NCBI RefSeq assembly: GCF_016107655.1
Contig: NZ_JABASX010000001.1
Location: 434,001 to 498,000, forward strand
DNA length: 64,000 nucleotides
Reading direction: 5' to 3'
DNA from: Brevibacterium antiquum
GTDB lineage: Bacteria > Actinomycetota > Actinomycetes > Actinomycetales > Brevibacteriaceae
This document shows, piece by piece, positions 1 through 7,840 of the stretch. The number at the start of each line of letters is the position of its first letter. The stretch's first letter is position 1. The translations under genes and the position numbers were made by a program. The notes under the pieces were generated by a model that worked only from the letters and a program-made list of their open reading frames with translations, did not search any database and was not told where the DNA came from.

Positions 1-472
1 CCTTGAGGTCGGTGAAGACCCACGGATTGTCGGCATCACGGATGGCATCGATCGTGGCGATGCCGGCCGCCCGATGGTCGACATGGTTCAAGCCCCACGG
101 CATCTTGAGTTCCCAGTTGGTCACCATCACGGCATCGGGTTTGAATTGGCGGATCTTCTTCGCGATCGCATGCCGGAGCTCGAGGCTGGGCTCGAGAAGA
201 CCGTCGGGGAAGTCGAGGATCTCAAGATCCTCTACTCCGACGATCGTGCACGCCTGTCGCTGCTCACCTTCCCGTAGAGGAACAACCTTCTCAGGGGACA
301 TTTCGCGGATTCCGGCTTCACCGCGAGTCAGAAGCAGATAGGACACGGACTTTCCCTGATCGGTCCATTTGGCCACAGCCGCTGACGCACCGTATTCCAT
401 GTCATCGGGGTGGGCAACGATACACAGGAGGCGATTGACATCATCGTCGTCGAAGATCGGAAGCTCAGTCAT
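1..472 (-). CDS. PIG-L family deacetylase, 3'-truncated by window edge
   Basis: N-terminal 157 residues of a LmbE/PIG-L type zinc-dependent N-acetylglucosaminyl deacetylase; the C-terminus lies outside the window. The zinc motif AHPDDME is at residues 20-26 and the second metal and active-site motif NHVDH at 129-133, so the catalytic half is intact. ATG at 472 gives MTELPIFDDDD before the first beta strand. It is a second PIG-L gene in this window besides the mshB-like gene near 33 kb and lacks that protein's YGHPDH spacing. The substrate cannot be told: family members act on sugar-linked N-acetyl groups such as mycothiol precursors, mycothiol conjugates (Mca) or antibiotic intermediates. Confidence 0.85.
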   Translation of the reverse strand, partial: MTELPIFDDDDVNRLLCIVAHPDDMEYGASAAVAKWTDQGKSVSYLLLTRGEAGIREMSPEKVVPLREGEQRQACTIVGVEDLEILDFPDGLLEPSLELRHAIAKKIRQFKPDAVMVTNWELKMPWGLNHVDHRAAGIATIDAIRDADNPWVFTDLK

Positions 473-586
473 AGTCCAAGGCTAAGCCTCGCGCGGCACT
501 TGTGCCAGAGCAGGCTGGGGTCGCGATGGGTACGATATGAGGGGCGCTGTTGAAAGAGCGCCGCTCCACAATTCGAAAGCGGGCCC

Positions 587-1255
587 ATGTATCGGAGTCT
601 CCTCCTGGCAAGTGTGATGGTGCTGGGCCTGTCCCTCTCCGGGTGCTCAGCTCTGCGTGTGAGCACAGACGAGGGCGATTCGCGTCCGGTCAGCGTCGGC
701 ATCGACGATGGATCCGAAGGAGAGACGCCCCAGGAGTCCGATGCCCCTGCAATTCCTGCGGGAATGACTCAGGTGACGGTCGATCTGGGTCCTGAATGCC
801 CGATCAAGGTGCAGATGGCCATGGACAGCGAATGGAACGGCGACCTCGCCTACGACAGCTATCAACTCTACAGCCGCGATAACGGTGCCATCATCACCGT
901 CAACTGCTATGAAGCCGACGACGAAACGGCACAGAGCATCATCGATACGGCACAGGAACAGACCTTCGGGGAATCGCGATCAAGCATTCTGGAAGAGAAC
1001 TCCGGGACAGTGCCCGGTGGTGCGTACTGGACGGTCCACGGGCTGCTCGCCCGCCAGGAGATCCGGGCCATCGATAGAACCGAGTCCGTGCTCTATGGAG
1101 CCATTGCCGGGATCTCGGACAACGGTCGACTGTACAAGGTCAGCGTCGAGATGGTCACGGTGTCAAGTGACCAAGCCACCGCCGCGCTCTTCGCGCAGAT
1201 GCTGCCGACTGTCAGCTTCGCCGATCAGGTCCTGGAATCGCCAGCACTTTCATAA
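587..1255 (+). CDS. putative secreted lipoprotein of unknown function
   Basis: 222 residues. A type II signal peptide is visible: MYRSLLLASVMV, a hydrophobic core, then the lipobox LSGC with Cys20. The mature part begins with an acidic, low-complexity linker to about residue 60, followed by a compact alpha/beta-looking domain (from TQVTVDLGPECP) that I do not recognise. Expected location is the outer face of the membrane. A -10-like TACGAT lies at 531-536, and the leader contains a small hairpin (arms GGCGCT/AGCGCC, 543-548 and 557-562). The 3' end overlaps the convergent oxidoreductase gene by 31 bp. Confidence 0.75.
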   Translation: MYRSLLLASVMVLGLSLSGCSALRVSTDEGDSRPVSVGIDDGSEGETPQESDAPAIPAGMTQVTVDLGPECPIKVQMAMDSEWNGDLAYDSYQLYSRDNGAIITVNCYEADDETAQSIIDTAQEQTFGESRSSILEENSGTVPGGAYWTVHGLLARQEIRAIDRTESVLYGAIAGISDNGRLYKVSVEMVTVSSDQATAALFAQMLPTVSFADQVLESPALS

Positions 1256-2463
1256 GTACGTGTGTGCTGTGCTCCTTTGCGGCGTTTGAGCAGCTCTCTG
1301 GCCGCGATCCGTCCCGCACGGGTGGCACCGACAGTTGAACTCGCCGAGCCGTATCCGACGAGAAAGATCCGTCGGTCGTTCTTGACCGAGACTTCGGATT
1401 CCATCGAGATTCCTCCATCTGGTGTGCGCAGGCGCAGCGGTGCCAAATGGTTGAGAGCGGCCCGGAATCCGGTGTTCCAGAAGATGACATCGATCTCTTC
1501 GACACGTTCATGTTCAAAGGGCTGCCATGACTCCGGCATCGCCAAGTGATCACTTGCCGAGGGCCCAAGACCCTCCGAGGTCGTCTGAACCTCGGCGGCT
1601 CGCCCGGGGAAGTGGACACCGTGAGGCAGCACCGCATCGAACATTCCGCGTGAGACGAGGACCCCAGAATCGACGCCGTATCGGAAATCCTTTCGTATGG
1701 GCAGGCCCGTGGTGCGAACCACGCTGGCCGGGGCGAGGCCGGCCAAGGTCCGGGAACGCACGGCGCGTTCGACTTCGAGGCCCCAGCTGCCGTCGAATTC
1801 TCGTGAGGTGAAGTTCGGGGGCCGACGCGTGGCCCACAGCGTATCGGTGACTTTCGCGAGTTCGAGCAGGAACTGGGTTGCCGAGATGCCACCGCCGACG
1901 ACCAAAGTCCTCAGGCCCCGGAACTCCTCGACGTCGCGGAAGTTTGCGGTGTGAAGTTGGCGGCCCTCGAACTCGGCGATGCCGGGGATGAACGGAACAT
2001 AGGGATGAGTCCATGTGCCGGTCGCATTGATCAGATACCGGCTCGTGAGCTCAACACGTTCACCGTCGATCTTCGAGGTGATCTCCAGAGGCCCGGAACC
2101 GGGAGTGGGTGACTTCACGGTGACCACCTCGGCGGGGCGGACGACGCAGAGTTCGAGTTCGCGTTCGAAACGCGAGTAATAGTCGGAGACCACCGCCGAG
2201 GCTGGTATTGAGGGATCCGGTGTGCCCAGTGGGAACCCCGGGAGGTCTGCCACATGGTTCGTCGACCCCAGTGTCAGGGAATCCCACCGTTCCCGCCACG
2301 CGCCGCCGGGGCCGGCACCGGCATCGAGGACGATGAAGTCCTTGCCAGGCACCAGTCCGTCGCGCCAGAGATAGTGGGCGGCCGAAAGGCCAGCCTGACC
2401 TGCGCCGATGATGACGATCGGCCAATGAGAGTCGACCAGCAACTCCGAAATGCGGCACACCAT
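1225..2463 (-). CDS. FAD-dependent NAD(P)-binding oxidoreductase (flavin monooxygenase-like)
   Basis: 412 residues. An N-terminal Rossmann FAD motif GAGQAG is at residues 20-25, the ATGTW FAD-associated strand near 148, and a second nucleotide-binding motif GGGISA at 190-195. This arrangement is typical of class B flavin monooxygenase and thioredoxin-reductase-like proteins that oxidise small substrates with NAD(P)H. The Baeyer-Villiger fingerprint is not obvious, so substrate and exact reaction are open. The start could be ATG 2463 or a codon slightly downstream, since the first ten residues precede the Rossmann strand. Its 3' end overlaps the opposing lipoprotein gene, so the two mRNAs could pair over about 30 nt. 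Confidence 0.8.
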   Translation of the reverse strand: MVCRISELLVDSHWPIVIIGAGQAGLSAAHYLWRDGLVPGKDFIVLDAGAGPGGAWRERWDSLTLGSTNHVADLPGFPLGTPDPSIPASAVVSDYYSRFERELELCVVRPAEVVTVKSPTPGSGPLEITSKIDGERVELTSRYLINATGTWTHPYVPFIPGIAEFEGRQLHTANFRDVEEFRGLRTLVVGGGISATQFLLELAKVTDTLWATRRPPNFTSREFDGSWGLEVERAVRSRTLAGLAPASVVRTTGLPIRKDFRYGVDSGVLVSRGMFDAVLPHGVHFPGRAAEVQTTSEGLGPSASDHLAMPESWQPFEHERVEEIDVIFWNTGFRAALNHLAPLRLRTPDGGISMESEVSVKNDRRIFLVGYGSASSTVGATRAGRIAARELLKRRKGAQHTRTYESAGDSRT

Positions 2464-2563
2464 GTGGCCATTGTTTCAGGTTCCTGCCGTCCCTGCCTTC
2501 GGGTCAGTGCCGCGGATGGTGATTCCGAAACGTGGAGAATTCGATGCCATGGTGAGCGGAGGG

Positions 2564-3457
2564 TCAGTTGCAATCAGGTCCTTGTGGGTTCATGTAGCAG
2601 TCCTCATCAACGAGGTAGCGGTGGAAGCGATAGACATCGATGGAGATGTCGTTGCTTGCCACGTGTGCGAATCCGTCGATGGGCAGCCATGGGCCACCGT
2701 CGACGGAGAATTCGCCGCTGAACGTCGCGGTCATGCCGACAGTTTTCGTTCCGGTCTTCTGATAGTCATGACCAATCTGCGGTTCGTCGCCTGGCCGCGG
2801 CTTCGACCCTGTCTTCGATGTGGTGCCGCCGGTGTCGTCGCCGAAGTCCCAGTAGTACTTTTCAGGGGTGACCTTCACCGTGACTGCATAGGTCAGCAGG
2901 GTCATGTCGATGTAGCTGGTGTCGGCATCCGTCCAGAAGGCAGCCGGCTTGCCGATGACGGCCCAATCTTTGGGCCAGGCATGAATCGTTGGGGCCGGAA
3001 TGTCGAAGGTCTGGAACTGAGACTCAGGAATGCGGGTGGGTGGCTCGGGCCGCACAGGAGCACCGCCTCCACCGCCACCCGGGCCAGGGCCGGGACCTGG
3101 ACCTGGAAGGTTCGCACAGATATGACCGACTTCCTCGAGGACACAGTCGGGTAGCCCGCTACCACCGCCGCCGTCCCCGCCACCGACGCCGGAGCCACCA
3201 CCCCCACCACCGGAACCGCTGCCGCCAGCGCCCCCGCTGTCGCCTCCTCCGCCGTTACCTCCGCCATCGGAGCCGCCTCCACCTCCGGGACCTGGGGCAG
3301 GGCCGGGCGGCGCAGGCGGCTCAACGACACTACAGTCGCGGCCTGCCATTGAACCGCAGTCCGGGCCGGCCGCGAAAGCAGGAAACGGCACAACCATTGA
3401 TAAGACAATAACTGCGCTGAAGATGATTACTTGAGTATTATCTAGGCGTCTGCGCAC
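2564..3457 (-). CDS. secreted glycine-rich PKD-domain protein
   Basis: 297 residues. The best start is GTG 3457, preceded by GGAG six bases upstream and overlapping the stop of the upstream lipoprotein gene by 16 bp; an ATG at 3493 would overlap 52 bp. A signal peptide (VIIFSAVIVLSMVVPFPAFA) is followed by a Cys-containing segment and a roughly 60-residue Gly/Ser/Pro-rich low-complexity linker (about 3060-3320). The C-terminal half has a PKD-like beta domain with YYWDFGDD, the typical WDFGDG-type strand. Cys residues occur in the N-terminal segment, the linker and the tail. PKD domains usually mediate protein or carbohydrate contacts at the cell surface; no enzymatic domain is visible. It is probably co-translated with the lipoprotein gene before it. 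Confidence 0.75.
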   Translation of the reverse strand: MRRRLDNTQVIIFSAVIVLSMVVPFPAFAAGPDCGSMAGRDCSVVEPPAPPGPAPGPGGGGGSDGGGNGGGGDSGGAGGSGSGGGGGGSGVGGGDGGGGSGLPDCVLEEVGHICANLPGPGPGPGPGGGGGGAPVRPEPPTRIPESQFQTFDIPAPTIHAWPKDWAVIGKPAAFWTDADTSYIDMTLLTYAVTVKVTPEKYYWDFGDDTGGTTSKTGSKPRPGDEPQIGHDYQKTGTKTVGMTATFSGEFSVDGGPWLPIDGFAHVASNDISIDVYRFHRYLVDEDCYMNPQGPDCN

Positions 3458-4092
3458 TCTTTGCTCCGCAGATATTGATTCGCGACCTTCCACTCACCGT
3501 CTACTTTGGTGACTACATGTTGCATCGTGATTCCCTGTGGCGAGACCGAGGGAAGCGGCTCTCCCTGAGCAACCACGCTCCAGTCTGAATCTCGGGTGCA
3601 GAATAGGATAGTTACGGCGTCATCGTCGGAATCACTATCAGGCAAGGCAACGGACTCAATTTGGATATCATAGAATTTGTAGTTTCCCGCCATATACTGG
3701 TCTTTGGAACGCATAGTTTGGGCTTCGGTTTCGAGTGATTTTAGTGAGCCATCGCGGGCGAACTGATCTGTGTTTTTATTATCTTTCCCGCCAGAAGAAA
3801 ACACACGGTTGATGGTGGCGATGTACCCTTCGAACGCTACCAGCGCCCCTTCAACGGCTTCCGTCTCCTCGGGGCTCAAATCGAGTTCGGTCTCGTAAGC
3901 GGGGATCGTCGGCTGCGGATCAGCTGCTGGGGTTGCCGTGGAAGAATCCTTGGCAGGCAGTGTCGATGTCGGTGCGGCGACTGGGGAATGGTCTTCGCAT
4001 CCTGAGAGTATGAGGGGCAGTGCAAGGGCCGCTGCCAACGTCAGTGCTGTCGTCGTTCGATAGCGGATACGTCCGCCATATCCAGTCTTCAT
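3442..4092 (-). CDS. putative lipoprotein upstream of the PKD protein
   Basis: 216 residues. Signal peptide with lipobox LSGC (Cys32), then a Thr/Pro/Ala-rich tether to about residue 70. The globular part starts with SPEETEAVEGALVAF and ends with a VDGEWKVANQYL strand; the helix-then-sheet layout suggests an NTF2/SnoaL-like fold, as in DUF6318-type lipoproteins, but this is inference. The coding stretch at 3600-3900 is visibly more AT-rich than its neighbours. AGAGG precedes ATG 4092. A CATAAT -10-like hexamer sits on the minus strand at 4154-4159. The gene overlaps the downstream PKD gene by 16 bp, so the two form a surface-protein pair. Confidence 0.75.
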   Translation of the reverse strand: MKTGYGGRIRYRTTTALTLAAALALPLILSGCEDHSPVAAPTSTLPAKDSSTATPAADPQPTIPAYETELDLSPEETEAVEGALVAFEGYIATINRVFSSGGKDNKNTDQFARDGSLKSLETEAQTMRSKDQYMAGNYKFYDIQIESVALPDSDSDDDAVTILFCTRDSDWSVVAQGEPLPSVSPQGITMQHVVTKVDGEWKVANQYLRSKECADA

Positions 4093-4196
4093 TCCACGCC
4101 TCTGTGGTCGAGAACTCCGGCGCAGATGTGCGAATCGCGCCCGGAATCTCTACATTATGCGAGAACCGTGACTTTGAGAACAGGCGAAGTTGAATC

Positions 4197-4205
4197 TGTG
4201 GATAA
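4197..4205. promoter_or_regulatory. isolated DnaA-box 9-mer
   Basis: TGTGGATAA, the exact complement of the consensus DnaA box TTATCCACA, in the intergenic stretch between the lipoprotein and HhH genes. It is a single copy and no cluster is visible, so it is not an origin. Chance occurrence is possible. Confidence 0.35.
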
Positions 4206-4226
4206 CTTGCCCGGGAGTGAGTGGAC

Positions 4227-4805
4227 TTACTTCTTAGCGGCTTTCGCGGCGGCCTTCTGCTGCTTTTTGAACGCGCGGACTTCCAGCAAGGTGTCCTCAT
4301 TGACCACATCGGCGATTGAACGACGGCTGTTTTCATCACCGTAGTCACCAGCTGCCTCACGCCATCCATCAGCGTTGAAATCGAACTGCTTTCCGAGGAG
4401 AGCCAGGAAGATCTTCGCCTTCTGATCGCCGAAGCCAGGCAGCTTCTTCAGGCGTTTGAGAACCTCGGGACCAGTCGGGTCTCCGGATGTCCAGATAGCT
4501 GAAGTGTCGCCATCGTATTCGTCGACGATCTCCGTCGCGAGCTTCTGCACCCTTGTGGCCATCGACTTCGGGAAACGATGCACCGCCGGTTTGATCGAGA
4601 ATTTCTCCAGGAACTCATCCGGATTCATCTCAGCAATCTCGACCACATCGAGCTTGCCCAGACGCTCAGCAAGCTTCGCAGGCCCAGCGAATGCCACTTC
4701 CATCGGCACCTGCTGATCCAGCAGCATTCCCATCAGCAGGGCGAAAGGGTCATCGGCAAGGAGGGCGTCGGCATCGGAGTTGCCGGAGAGGAAAACTGAA
4801 CTCAT
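4227..4805 (-). CDS. HhH-GPD family base-excision-repair-like protein
   Basis: 192 residues, matching the short actinobacterial HhH-GPD family (TIGR03252 type). The N-terminal helix LLMGMLLDQQVPMEVAF is characteristic, and a helix-hairpin-helix LKKLPGFGDQKAKIF lies at 117-133. The C-terminus is Lys/Ala-rich, suggesting nonspecific DNA contact. The family is related to EndoIII/AlkA glycosylases, but activity of this subfamily is not established and no Fe-S cysteines are present. It is divergent from the YchJ-like gene with 55 bp between starts; a weak CACTAT lies six bases before its ATG. Confidence 0.85.
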   Translation of the reverse strand: MSSVFLSGNSDADALLADDPFALLMGMLLDQQVPMEVAFAGPAKLAERLGKLDVVEIAEMNPDEFLEKFSIKPAVHRFPKSMATRVQKLATEIVDEYDGDTSAIWTSGDPTGPEVLKRLKKLPGFGDQKAKIFLALLGKQFDFNADGWREAAGDYGDENSRRSIADVVNEDTLLEVRAFKKQQKAAAKAAKK

Positions 4806-4848
4806 GCGTCCATAGTGGCATGTAACCGGCCCGCAAGCACCTCAGAGA

Positions 4849-4854
4849 TACCAT
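4849..4854 (+). promoter_or_regulatory. -10 box for leaderless YchJ-like mRNA
   Basis: TACCAT followed by 6 nt and then ATG 4861. No Shine-Dalgarno sequence is present, so transcription would start at or next to the start codon. Confidence 0.45.
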
Positions 4855-4860
4855 CGAGTC

Positions 4861-5241
4861 ATGATCTGCCCTTGTTCTGGAATGCCGCCCGGCGCTGACT
4901 ACGACGATTGCTGCCGTCCCGCCTTGGACGGACAGGCATGGCCAACGACTGCTGAGGCGCTTATGCGCTCCCGCTACACCGCATTCGCCCGCGGAAACGA
5001 AGACCATCTCTTCCGCACCTGGCACGCCAAGACCAGGCCGGCCGACATCGGGCTCGGCACCGACACCACCTGGTTGGGACTGAAGATCATCGGCACGACA
5101 GGTGGATCGGAATCCGAGGAAACGGGAACGGTGCACTTTCGCGCCACCTGCAGGGACCACCTCGGCGAACACACACTTGAGGAGAACTCCGCATTCGTTC
5201 GCAGAGCCGGTCGCTGGGTCTACCTCGACGCCATCGACTGA
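4861..5241 (+). CDS. YchJ/UPF0225 family SEC-C motif protein
   Basis: 126 residues, the usual size for the YchJ-like family. The zinc-binding SEC-C-type motif is at the N-terminus: CPCSG at residues 3-7 and DDCC at 15-18. The following NTF2-like body contains the family signature EALMRSRYTAFARGN. The function of YchJ proteins is not established; a metal-binding or chaperone-related role is usually guessed. Start ATG 4861 directly precedes the motif, as in homologues, and has leaderless promoter geometry. Confidence 0.85.
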   Translation: MICPCSGMPPGADYDDCCRPALDGQAWPTTAEALMRSRYTAFARGNEDHLFRTWHAKTRPADIGLGTDTTWLGLKIIGTTGGSESEETGTVHFRATCRDHLGEHTLEENSAFVRRAGRWVYLDAID

Positions 5242-5265
5242 TCGGCATCACTGACGAACTGTGTC

Positions 5266-5271
5266 TATACT
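5266..5271 (+). promoter_or_regulatory. candidate -10 box with long leader
   Basis: TATACT, about 155 nt before the DUF2087 gene start. No convincing -35 was seen. The leader 5280-5425 holds no recognised riboswitch. Confidence 0.35.
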
Positions 5272-5425
5272 GTTGGCAGCGGCGCATCCATCGCCCAACC
5301 TCGGTCGTGATCCCAGCTCACTGACCATTCGGTGAAGGGGAGAGAATCCTCGGACGAACCTGTCACGGTGATCTCCAGACCAGGTTTCGTGCTGGGGGAG
5401 ACTTGGTTGTTGAGGATCAAACGCC

Positions 5426-5899
5426 ATGACCAAGCACAAAGACTTCAAACATCTCGTTCGCCAGCGCATGAGCTCAACTGGGGAGAACTTCACCTCCGCC
5501 CGCGCTGTACTGCTGGAGGGCCGAGTCCACGAGCATCAGAGCCACAACGCATCACCGCCGACAGATCCCACGGCAGAAGCCTTCAGGGCCAAAACGTTGA
5601 GAACGTTCATGAGCGATGGCCGCCTGGAGTCGATCCCTGCGAAGCGCAAGGCGCTCGTCGTCATCCTGTTGGAGATCCTCAGAGTGTTCGAGACCGACCG
5701 GATCTACCGCGAGAAGGACGTCAACTCGATCCTCGACGCCTTCCATCCGGATTTTGCACGACTGCGTCGGGAACTCACCGATTACAGATACCTGAGTCGC
5801 GATGCGCACACCGGTCAGTACTGGGTGAACGATCCGCTGCCTGAGCGCAGTGTCAACCTCGTCCAGGAAACCGCGGCCTTCGAGACGTTTCTGCGCTGA
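5426..5899 (+). CDS. DUF2087 domain-containing protein
   Basis: 157 residues. Residues 60-140 fit DUF2087: FMSDGRLESIPAKRKALVVIL, then RIYREKDVNSIL and the signature FARLRRELTDYRYLSR, ending YWVND. This domain is often fused to, or found beside, helix-turn-helix regulators in Firmicutes and Actinobacteria and is thought to bind nucleic acid, but its job is unknown. The first 55 residues are low-complexity and not conserved-looking. The gene stands alone between the YchJ-like gene and the phosphoribosyltransferase gene, each apparently with its own promoter. Confidence 0.8.
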   Translation: MTKHKDFKHLVRQRMSSTGENFTSARAVLLEGRVHEHQSHNASPPTDPTAEAFRAKTLRTFMSDGRLESIPAKRKALVVILLEILRVFETDRIYREKDVNSILDAFHPDFARLRRELTDYRYLSRDAHTGQYWVNDPLPERSVNLVQETAAFETFLR

Positions 5900-5912
5900 G
5901 TCGGTGACCACG

Positions 5913-5918
5913 TATCCT
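5913..5918 (+). promoter_or_regulatory. candidate -10 box of phosphoribosyltransferase gene
   Basis: TATCCT, giving a leader of roughly 34 nt that contains the Shine-Dalgarno AGGAG before ATG 5959. Confidence 0.35.
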
Positions 5919-5958
5919 TGAAGCTCGGGAAAACAACGGGCATTCACTAGGAGTCTTC

Positions 5959-6468
5959 ATGGGCCAGGCATACCACGCCGATTCGACCGATCTCAACGAC
6001 AAAGAGATCCTCACGTGGGACACATTCGGTACGTCGGCTAGGGAGATGGCGCAGACCATCGCCGACTCCGACTACGACCCCGAGATCGTCATCGCAATCG
6101 CCCGTGGCGGCCTGTTGCCGGCCGGTGCATTGGCCTACGCACTCGGTCTCAAGCTCTCCGACGCCATCAACGTCGAGTTCTACACCGATGTCCATGAGAC
6201 TCTGCCCGATCCGATTCTCCTGGCACCGATGCTCGACATCGAGGCCATCAGAGGAAAGAAGCTGCTCGTCGTCGACGACGTCGCAGACTCAGGGCGCACC
6301 CTCGCGCTGGTCCTCGAACTGCTGAAGAAGCACGGCGCCGAAGCCCAGTCCGCAGTGATCTACGCAAAGTCAGCATCCATCATCGACCCGGACTTCGTCT
6401 GGAAGCGCACGGATCAGTGGATCGTCTTCCCCTGGTCGGCCGAGCCCCCGGTCGTCGCCTCCAAATAA
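5959..6468 (+). CDS. phosphoribosyltransferase (purine PRT-like)
   Basis: 169 residues with a type I phosphoribosyltransferase fold. The PRPP loop LLVVDDVADSGRTL is at 102-115 and an upstream IARGGLLPAG segment at 47-56 matches the PPi-binding loop. Size and motifs fit hypoxanthine/xanthine-guanine PRT-like proteins that salvage purine bases with PRPP; the exact base is not decidable. AGGAG lies well placed before ATG 5959. The carboxylesterase gene follows after 10 bp and is probably co-transcribed, though no functional link is clear. Confidence 0.85.
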   Translation: MGQAYHADSTDLNDKEILTWDTFGTSAREMAQTIADSDYDPEIVIAIARGGLLPAGALAYALGLKLSDAINVEFYTDVHETLPDPILLAPMLDIEAIRGKKLLVVDDVADSGRTLALVLELLKKHGAEAQSAVIYAKSASIIDPDFVWKRTDQWIVFPWSAEPPVVASK

Positions 6469-6478
6469 GCTGCAGGCC

Positions 6479-7786
6479 ATGATGAACGCCTGGCGGGACG
6501 TCGATGCCCCGTGCGGTCGGGTCCGAGCCTACGTCGACGGCAACGTGATCCGCGCTCGGGGCATCCGGTATGCCCGCGCGCGGCGTTTCGCCCATCCCGT
6601 CGATGAACCGCCCGCAGACGTCATCGATGGCAGAGAGCCCGGTCCCGGAAGTCCGCAGTACCGGCGCGACCCGAACGCGGGAATGACCTTTGACCAGCTC
6701 GGGGGCCTGCCCACCAGTGAAGACTGTCTGCGGGTGAGCGTGACAACTCCCGTGGACACAGACGAAGACCACTCAACGCTGCCTGTGCTCGTGTGGATCC
6801 ACGGCGGTGCTTATGTCGCTGGCGCCGGGGATGCGGAGATCTACGATCCGCATACCCTCGTCGAGGAACAGAACATCATCGTCGTCTCGGTCACCTATCG
6901 CCTCGGCGTTTTGGGATTCTTGGGAACGGGCAAACCTGAACATTCCAATCTCGGCCTCCTCGACCAGATCTCGGCTCTGCGCTGGGTCCAGCGCAACATT
7001 GCGGCCTTCGGGGGAGACCCGCACAATGTCACGATCGCAGGGCAGAGCGCGGGTGCTGACGCCTGCGCGCACCTGATGATCGCCGAGGCGACCGATGACC
7101 TCTTCCACCGCGTGATCCTGGCCTCGGCGCCACTGGGACTCGCCGGTGGCACCGAACCGATGAACTGGGCCATGGCGAAGGTCGCAGAGAAGATCGACCC
7201 CGACGCCAGCGTCGACGACATCCTCGCCGCACAGGACGAAGTGCACAGGGCGGCATTGGTCGGTGGACTGCACGCCGGTATGTGCTTCGGCGTCCATTAC
7301 GGCGCTTACCCGCTGCCGGCGAAATCCGACACCGACGCCGCATGGTCAGAAGCCGCACGCAAATACGACGTGCTCATGACCCGCGCCGAACGCGAGATCG
7401 CCTTCTTCGCTGGTTTCGTCCCGGCCTTCCGTCGACTCCATAATCGGCACCTGACCTCCCCGATGCTCGAATCGCTGATCTCCGGAATCACCTCGGCGGT
7501 CTACACTCGTGCAGCCAAAGAATTCTACGATCGGCACCGCATGGCAGGCGGCCAAGGCACACGCCTCCTCATCGTCTCCCGCGGCGATGGCAGCTTCTTC
7601 GACGCAGCACACTCGGGTGACCTCCCCCTGCTGTTCCCCGGCGACGTCTGGCATGACAGCTTCCTCGACTACGGCGAATCGGCACAGATCGCCGGTCCGG
7701 AGCTGCGCAGAATCTGGGGACAGTTCACGACCTCCGGCGCACTGCCGCGAGTGCCTGTGCCCGGGCTCATCGACATCCTCGGGTGA
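6479..7786 (+). CDS. type B carboxylesterase family protein
   Basis: 435 residues, slightly shorter than the usual 490-550. Family marks in order: SEDCL at 80-84, oxyanion-hole HGGAY at 108-112, nucleophile elbow GQSAGA with Ser190, and the likely catalytic His378 in AAHSGDLPLLF. These alpha/beta hydrolases cleave carboxylic esters of xenobiotics or lipids. No signal peptide is seen, so the protein is probably cytoplasmic. It starts 10 bp after the phosphoribosyltransferase stop; the start may be ATG 6479 or the next ATG at 6482. Confidence 0.88.
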   Translation: MMNAWRDVDAPCGRVRAYVDGNVIRARGIRYARARRFAHPVDEPPADVIDGREPGPGSPQYRRDPNAGMTFDQLGGLPTSEDCLRVSVTTPVDTDEDHSTLPVLVWIHGGAYVAGAGDAEIYDPHTLVEEQNIIVVSVTYRLGVLGFLGTGKPEHSNLGLLDQISALRWVQRNIAAFGGDPHNVTIAGQSAGADACAHLMIAEATDDLFHRVILASAPLGLAGGTEPMNWAMAKVAEKIDPDASVDDILAAQDEVHRAALVGGLHAGMCFGVHYGAYPLPAKSDTDAAWSEAARKYDVLMTRAEREIAFFAGFVPAFRRLHNRHLTSPMLESLISGITSAVYTRAAKEFYDRHRMAGGQGTRLLIVSRGDGSFFDAAHSGDLPLLFPGDVWHDSFLDYGESAQIAGPELRRIWGQFTTSGALPRVPVPGLIDILG

Positions 7787-7828
7787 TCCAGCTCCGCGGA
7801 AGCCCCGGGTCGCGTCAGTGCCGTGGAC

Positions 7829-7834
7829 TATCGT
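7829..7834 (+). promoter_or_regulatory. -10 box for leaderless AlkZ-like mRNA
   Basis: TATCGT, then 6 nt, then ATG 7841; there is no Shine-Dalgarno sequence. This geometry decides the start over ATG 7823. Confidence 0.45.
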
Positions 7835-7840
7835 GGGCCC

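Noticed and set aside
3060..3320. Gly-rich stretch as a collagen-like or PE_PGRS element
   Set aside because: It has no regular Gly-X-Y triplets and no PE domain; it is better seen as a flexible linker before the PKD domain.
4197..4205. Replication origin suggested by a DnaA box
   Set aside because: Only one box, and no dnaA, dnaN, AT-rich unwinding region or box cluster is present.
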